NCBI GenBank assembly: GCA_026260175.1
Contig: JAKCWW010006023.1
Coordinates: 1 to 34,065, forward strand
From: Reticulitermes lucifugus
Taxonomy: Eukaryota > Arthropoda > Insecta > Blattodea > Rhinotermitidae
DNA: 34,065 bases
Direction of reading: 5' to 3'
In this document: in pieces, positions 25,401 through 31,400 of the stretch
Layout of the letters: each line of letters begins with the position of its first letter
Numbering within the stretch: the stretch's first letter is position 1
Position numbers and translations under genes: made by a program
The notes under the pieces: generated by a model
Told to the model about the DNA's origin: nothing
What the model saw: the letters and a program-made list of their open reading frames with translations, nothing else
The model's database searches: none

Positions 25401-28400
25401 TTTCAACAGAAAGGAAATACAAGAGGGGAGAAAAAAAGAAATAAAATACTTGTATGTGGGTCCATCAGACTCAAACTCTCACCTGGCGCAAAATAAATGC
25501 TATGACATCAGAGGATTCCCAGTAACTGGCGTGGAACAGGTGTGGCAGAGCATTAGTTGGAAAGTTCGCCAGTCCTTCAGGACAGTACAATGCATAGTCA
25601 AGCCGCTTTGTGCCCCACCATTTCTGGGTTACTGCAAACACAAAAATAAATTTGGAGTGTGTGAACATTACATGAATTCTGAACTGAGCATAAGAAGAAA
25701 GCATTACAAACATGACTTAATCCTCCCAGGCCCATATTCGCACATTTTGGCTTGTGATTTCCCACCAAGTCAAAAACAGCTTAAACATGAACCAAAGTCT
25801 CTGAATGCTGGAATAAGTGTGACAAAGGATCCCTATTTTAACAGGTCACGAGCAACCAGAACCAGTTTCAGCTCCTTTATTTTGATTCTGAGAATGTTAC
25901 ATTATTGGACAGTTAGCGTGGGGGGGGGGGGACAAGCAAGAAATTTTAAAATCATTAAAGATGCCAGGGAAAGTAACAGTAAACCCAACCACATTGGCAA
26001 AGAATAGGAAAACTGAGTTCTAATATTCATATGGTATTTATTAATTCTGATCTGAGTCCTTTGGCTTCCTACAGTACAACTTTTTATTTATATATATATA
26101 TATATTTATTTATTTTTATAATTGTTAAAACCACTTTACAAAGACAAAGTTTCAAGACAAGTCATTCTGTTGTGCTTGGGACACTTACAGGCATTGATTG
26201 TTTGAAGTGGTAAAGAGTCAATGACACCTGATACTGTACTCTGTATACTGACTTCTGACATCCGCCGCAGGTGGCAACCTGGTGTGGCAGGGGCTACATT
26301 CAAACCTTCTGCAAACATTTGTGGGTTTGCCTGGATGAGCTCCACTACAAGAAAAATAAAACCTATTAATTAAAAACAAATTCATAACTTGTCTATAACT
26401 ATGTATAAAAACCAGACACAAAAACCATATACACCTGCAGTTCAGAACAATGATTACCTTCACGCGAAGGTTATTAAGAATATGTTAACAGCCTGACATT
26501 TGTAACTTTTATGAATTTAGTAAGTATTCACTTTGCTTAAGTCTCAAGTTTAAAGCTGGTGCAAGCTTGTCCATACCTGTAGAAAGTTTCCACCCCAACT
26601 TTACAGCAAACTTAGTACCAGCAGTATCAATTTCAAAACTTAAGAAATCCCACAAATAATAACCGATCTCCCTAACTACACCCAAGGATAAACCCATGGA
26701 AAGAACAAACTGGTCTGTAGTGACTCAGTGCCTCCTTGCCCCAGCTGAAGCAGTATTCAGAACAACCAATCAACACCCAACAAGTAACTACACTGAGAGA
26801 AAAACAGACAACAGTATGGGTACAAGAGGAACAGTGCCAGCAGTAATCATGGTTTCCTTTCTTATTAAGCATTTAACGTTACCAGGACATCAGCCATCAA
26901 GACCCATGCTCAAAGCATACAGGTGCTTGTGCTTCACCTGGAAACAATAATGCTACTTACAGAGATGATATGGTTGTCCATCTCCCAGAGGATACTTCTG
27001 GTAGCGGGCAACATTTACAGGTGGCAACATGGAGAATCTTGCTGAGAGAAGAGGCTCAAGCCTAGCAGCCACTGGATCTGTTGGATGAAACAGGTTGTAC
27101 ACCTGCTGCACCATCGGTCTAGGAATGGGAGCTGCAGAATGAGAGCTTTGTGTTAATGTTTCCAATCAGATGATTTCTTGCTTCTGTGAATATTAGGTAC
27201 TAAGGCATCTCACATTTTTACAGTTCAGCTTAATCCTATTTTTTTCTGAAAACATCTTCAAAAACTTTCTCGTATGTTTACTTCAAGTAACTAGGGCACA
27301 AATTTTTATTTATTTATTTTGTAACTAGACAACAATTTGGAGACACAGCCACAAACAGGAGAATAATATATAAAACTGATCTTCAAGAAATAAGGTATGA
27401 GTGTGGGGTGTAGTGTACACTCAGGTGGCCCTGGATAGGGTGCAGTAGTGGGTCGCTGTGAACACAGTCATGAACCTGTGGGTTTCATATAAGAGACAGA
27501 ATTTCTTTACCAGCTGAGAGAAATACCAGTTTCTCAAAATTCCATGTGTTCCATTGCATCAGTTACTTTAAGCCAGAAAGAGGGCGTAGCTTCCCACAAT
27601 TTTTAAATAGCAAGTAAAATGATGACATGGAAACTGCAGTGTAGCTTTATGTCCCATAAAATCATTATCATTATGGTAAAACATCAGAGTACACATCAAC
27701 AATGTGCAGTTGTGTATTTACAAATCAGCCAAAATTACTCACAAAGACAAATCACTAGATTATATACATAATTATTAATTCATGATATCTGTAATGTCCT
27801 TGCAGACAGACAGTATTACAACACTTAAAAGAAGATGAAGTAAGTTGTACCTGCAAATAATGAATGTGCAAACACACACGCACATGCTTGTGTGTTTGCA
27901 CATGCATGCAAATGTGCAAACGCACGCGCGCGTGCACGCACACACACACACAATATGAACATACCTAAAAGTGTTTACAATTTTCCATAAAATTAACATC
28001 CTAAGCAAAACCCATTTCACAATCATAATATTCCATAACAGTTGTCCACACAAAATACCAAAACGCTCACCATTTTTATCATCAGGTGAAGATATCTTCC
28101 TATAAGCAAGAACCAATGCGAGTGGACTTCCAAACATGAAGAAATCACTCACTTCAAACTCCAATCTGCACTGATGGTCACTGCAACAATCAATGCATAA
28201 GGACTGTATTGCAATGCAGAGCCAGATGGGACTGGGACTGTGGTTTGTGACTGCTGGGCCAAACAGCTGCACCATGACTCTGAAGTGCCGCACTTCCTGA
28301 GGTCTTAAAAGGATAGGGTCTCATGGGACCATGAACAAAATGAGAGAGGATGGAGTGTGGCAGGAAATAACAATGGGCTACTCTAAAGCACTGTGCATGC

Positions 28401-31400
28401 AAAAGCATGAAAGGACAGAGAAAAACTTCAAGATTATCTTTATGGGATGAAATGCCATGTAGCTTGATAAACAGGTACCAAAGTTTGGGAAGAAGCTGTT
28501 GTTACCATCTTCAGGGTAGCTGTCTATCAGACTACACAATGTAACATCCTAAAACAGTACAATCTTGACACTCCACTACCATGAAACATCAAATCTCATA
28601 CGACAAACCTAGATGGAAAATGTGGCAATGACTGACATTCAACGGAGTCTAAATACACTCTGCTACTTGAACAATCGTCTCAGAAACAGCATGGTTCTTC
28701 TGAAATAGGACTTTCTGCTCACACAGCATACGATACAACAGACAACATGAAACAAGAGGAGCTCTGAGAAAACACTCACATGGCACAGAATGAGGGATTT
28801 GGAGTCAGAAATGATGGAGACTAAATGCACTGCCAAGGAGACAAAACAGCCGTTAATGAATTATATGAATTAGTCACTCGTCTGAAGCACAAAGTTAGCC
28901 TTCTGAAAATGAAGTACAGCAAGTTCACATTAATGTGTCACAGATATCCGCAGTTATGGTTTTACTGACTTGCACGGTGTCCAACCAACCAGTCAGGAGA
29001 GGAAACCGACTTGTGAGACAGGACTGCACAATTATCACACATGTAAAGGTACAATACTTCCTCCTTTTTAAATTCCAAGTTTCCATGCCCTTAATCAGTT
29101 GATGCTGCTTTACTACACAATATACATTTGCTTGATTTCATGAAACACAGCTCAAACTGTACACAGAATCCCAATGAAAGATGTAGGCCATTGTTACACA
29201 AATTTCACTGGACTGTGAATTACAGTAATCAGAACAAGTACTGCTACAAAGTGTCCATGGGGTTTGCTGTGGACAGTAATTGAACCAGCACTGCTTTAGC
29301 TTTAGAAATAAATCACAGGTAAGAACACATATATGGCAGGAGGGCTGAAATGATCTATTTAGTACAGGATGCAGTCTGCGTTCTCATAAAACTGCAAAAT
29401 GTCACCATAAAGAAATGTGGCTAGAAAAGGTAGTTCTTTATATAACCTTCCATTATTGTTGGGGGAACGACAAGCTCCGTACAGAAAACTGATAATGAAA
29501 AATTATGTGTGTTTATAAACAGTGGGGAAGATTCCATCCACACGTATCCAAGCAAAATCATAAGGTGTACACAGATTGACAGGAAATGTTAAAATAATAA
29601 CTATTTGCAAAAATACCGAGATCCTGTCAATATTTCTTTCAAAGCTGAATGCCATGTCACTAAAGGTAGCACACCATTGCATCAGCAATAGTGTGCTTCT
29701 ACCTATCAGTATACAGACATGTAGTTCAAACTGTAAGTTAAAGGTAAAGTTGTGCCTGTACATGCTGTGAAGGAATATGAGGGAGTGGAAGTATGGCTCC
29801 ATGCATTCTTAACCTTGGCACTAGATGGAAGTGAGTAGTTAGTATCACACCCTGGCTACTTTACCTCAAGGAAACGAGCTGCTGGTAGTCACTGAATATG
29901 TGGTTAGGTTGGGTGCACCCCAGATTCAGTGTAGGAGTTTTAAAGAAGAGAACATCTCGCCCCTGTCATGATTTGAACTACAATTCCTCTGTCATTTAGC
30001 CAGCACAATTTAAACTATGCTATAAACTTGCTTTTTGTGAAGTTTCACACACAATTTTTATTTTTTAAAGGACAGAAAATAATACAGTACTCCGAACTAA
30101 GCTGTGATTTTTCCATGACTTTTCTGCAGGTTACATAACTTACACACTGGACACATAGCACACAAAATGGAGAGAAATTCACCTTGTTGATGAAGATCTT
30201 CTCCGAGGTGCTGGTGCTGCAAGATGTCTGTTGGGATACAAACCCTCAGTAATAAACTGTCCACCCTCAGCTCCTTGACATCCATCTGTTAGATGCACCT
30301 TATGTGTAGGTTTCACATCCCCCTCATCCACAGCTGGACCATCTGTGTCCAGGATGCTATTCTCACTATCATGGCGAGACTGGTATTGAACAGTTCGACA
30401 CAGGGCATCGTAACCCAAGATGGAACCTACACCATCACCTGATATGAAGAAATTTGTGTTACATCACAGACATAACATTACTATTATATAAGAGTGGCAG
30501 GATACAAACAATAATTTTTTAAATGGCAATTCCCTTAACATATGATGATGTATATGTGACTAACCTTTATCATCCAGGAACAGGAATTTTAAATGTCCCT
30601 GATACTGAATGACTGGTAGCTGGATTTAATGTGGTGTTACAGTATTAGAATTCAGAAAATATTCTCAGCTTGCTGAACTATGTACCAGTAAAAGTTCAGA
30701 TTTTTGCTGGAATATAAAAGTTACAGGAAGAATTTAAGATGTGTCATTTCTGCCACATGCTTCAAGAATTTTAAGTTGATAAATTATTATACAATAAACA
30801 ATCCACTTATGCGCACACTTTCCACTAGTACAGATTCACATTATGTTAACTGGTTACACACTGGCTGCAGCAAGGAAACTGGAAATTATAAAAACAACAA
30901 TAATTAATTCAAATTATAAAAGTATATCTTAATGTATATAACCAACCTTATTCTCTTATGGCAATTCATCCCCATTGTGTTTAGAGTCAAACAAAATCAA
31001 CAAATAATCCATCAACACAGAACATATTTTAACAATATCAACAGCTACATGTTCCAGCTACACCAATAGCCATCATCGGGCTGTACAAAAGGAAATAAAA
31101 AGTTTCGATATACAGCTGCAAAATGTAGTAACAGATCTCAAACTTTACAATAAATTCATTTGCAAAATCAGTATAATATATGTAGTGTAAAATAAAATAG
31201 GCTGTCTATACAGCCTATTTTATTTTACACTACATGAGATCTCTTACTAAATTTTGCAGATTTTATTTTCTACTGTACAGCCCAATGGTGGCTATCACTG
31301 TAGCTAAAACATGTAGCTGTTGATATTGTTACAACATATGTTATGTTGACGGATTATTTGTTGGTTTCATTTAAGAATGCTTATTACTTTTTGAACCTTC

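Noticed and set aside
25450-26007. Plus-strand open frame of 185 codons
   Set aside because: It lies antisense over rdgB window exon 8, whose minus-strand peptide matches the family. The plus-strand translation resembles nothing and owes its length to the exon.
27864-27952. Possible CRISPR-like or regulatory repeat array
   Set aside because: It is a dinucleotide microsatellite with palindromes in an animal intron.
27775-28293. Minus-strand open frame of 172 codons
   Set aside because: Only its central part (28071-28180) is rdgB exon 5. The rest reads through splice sites into the CA microsatellite.
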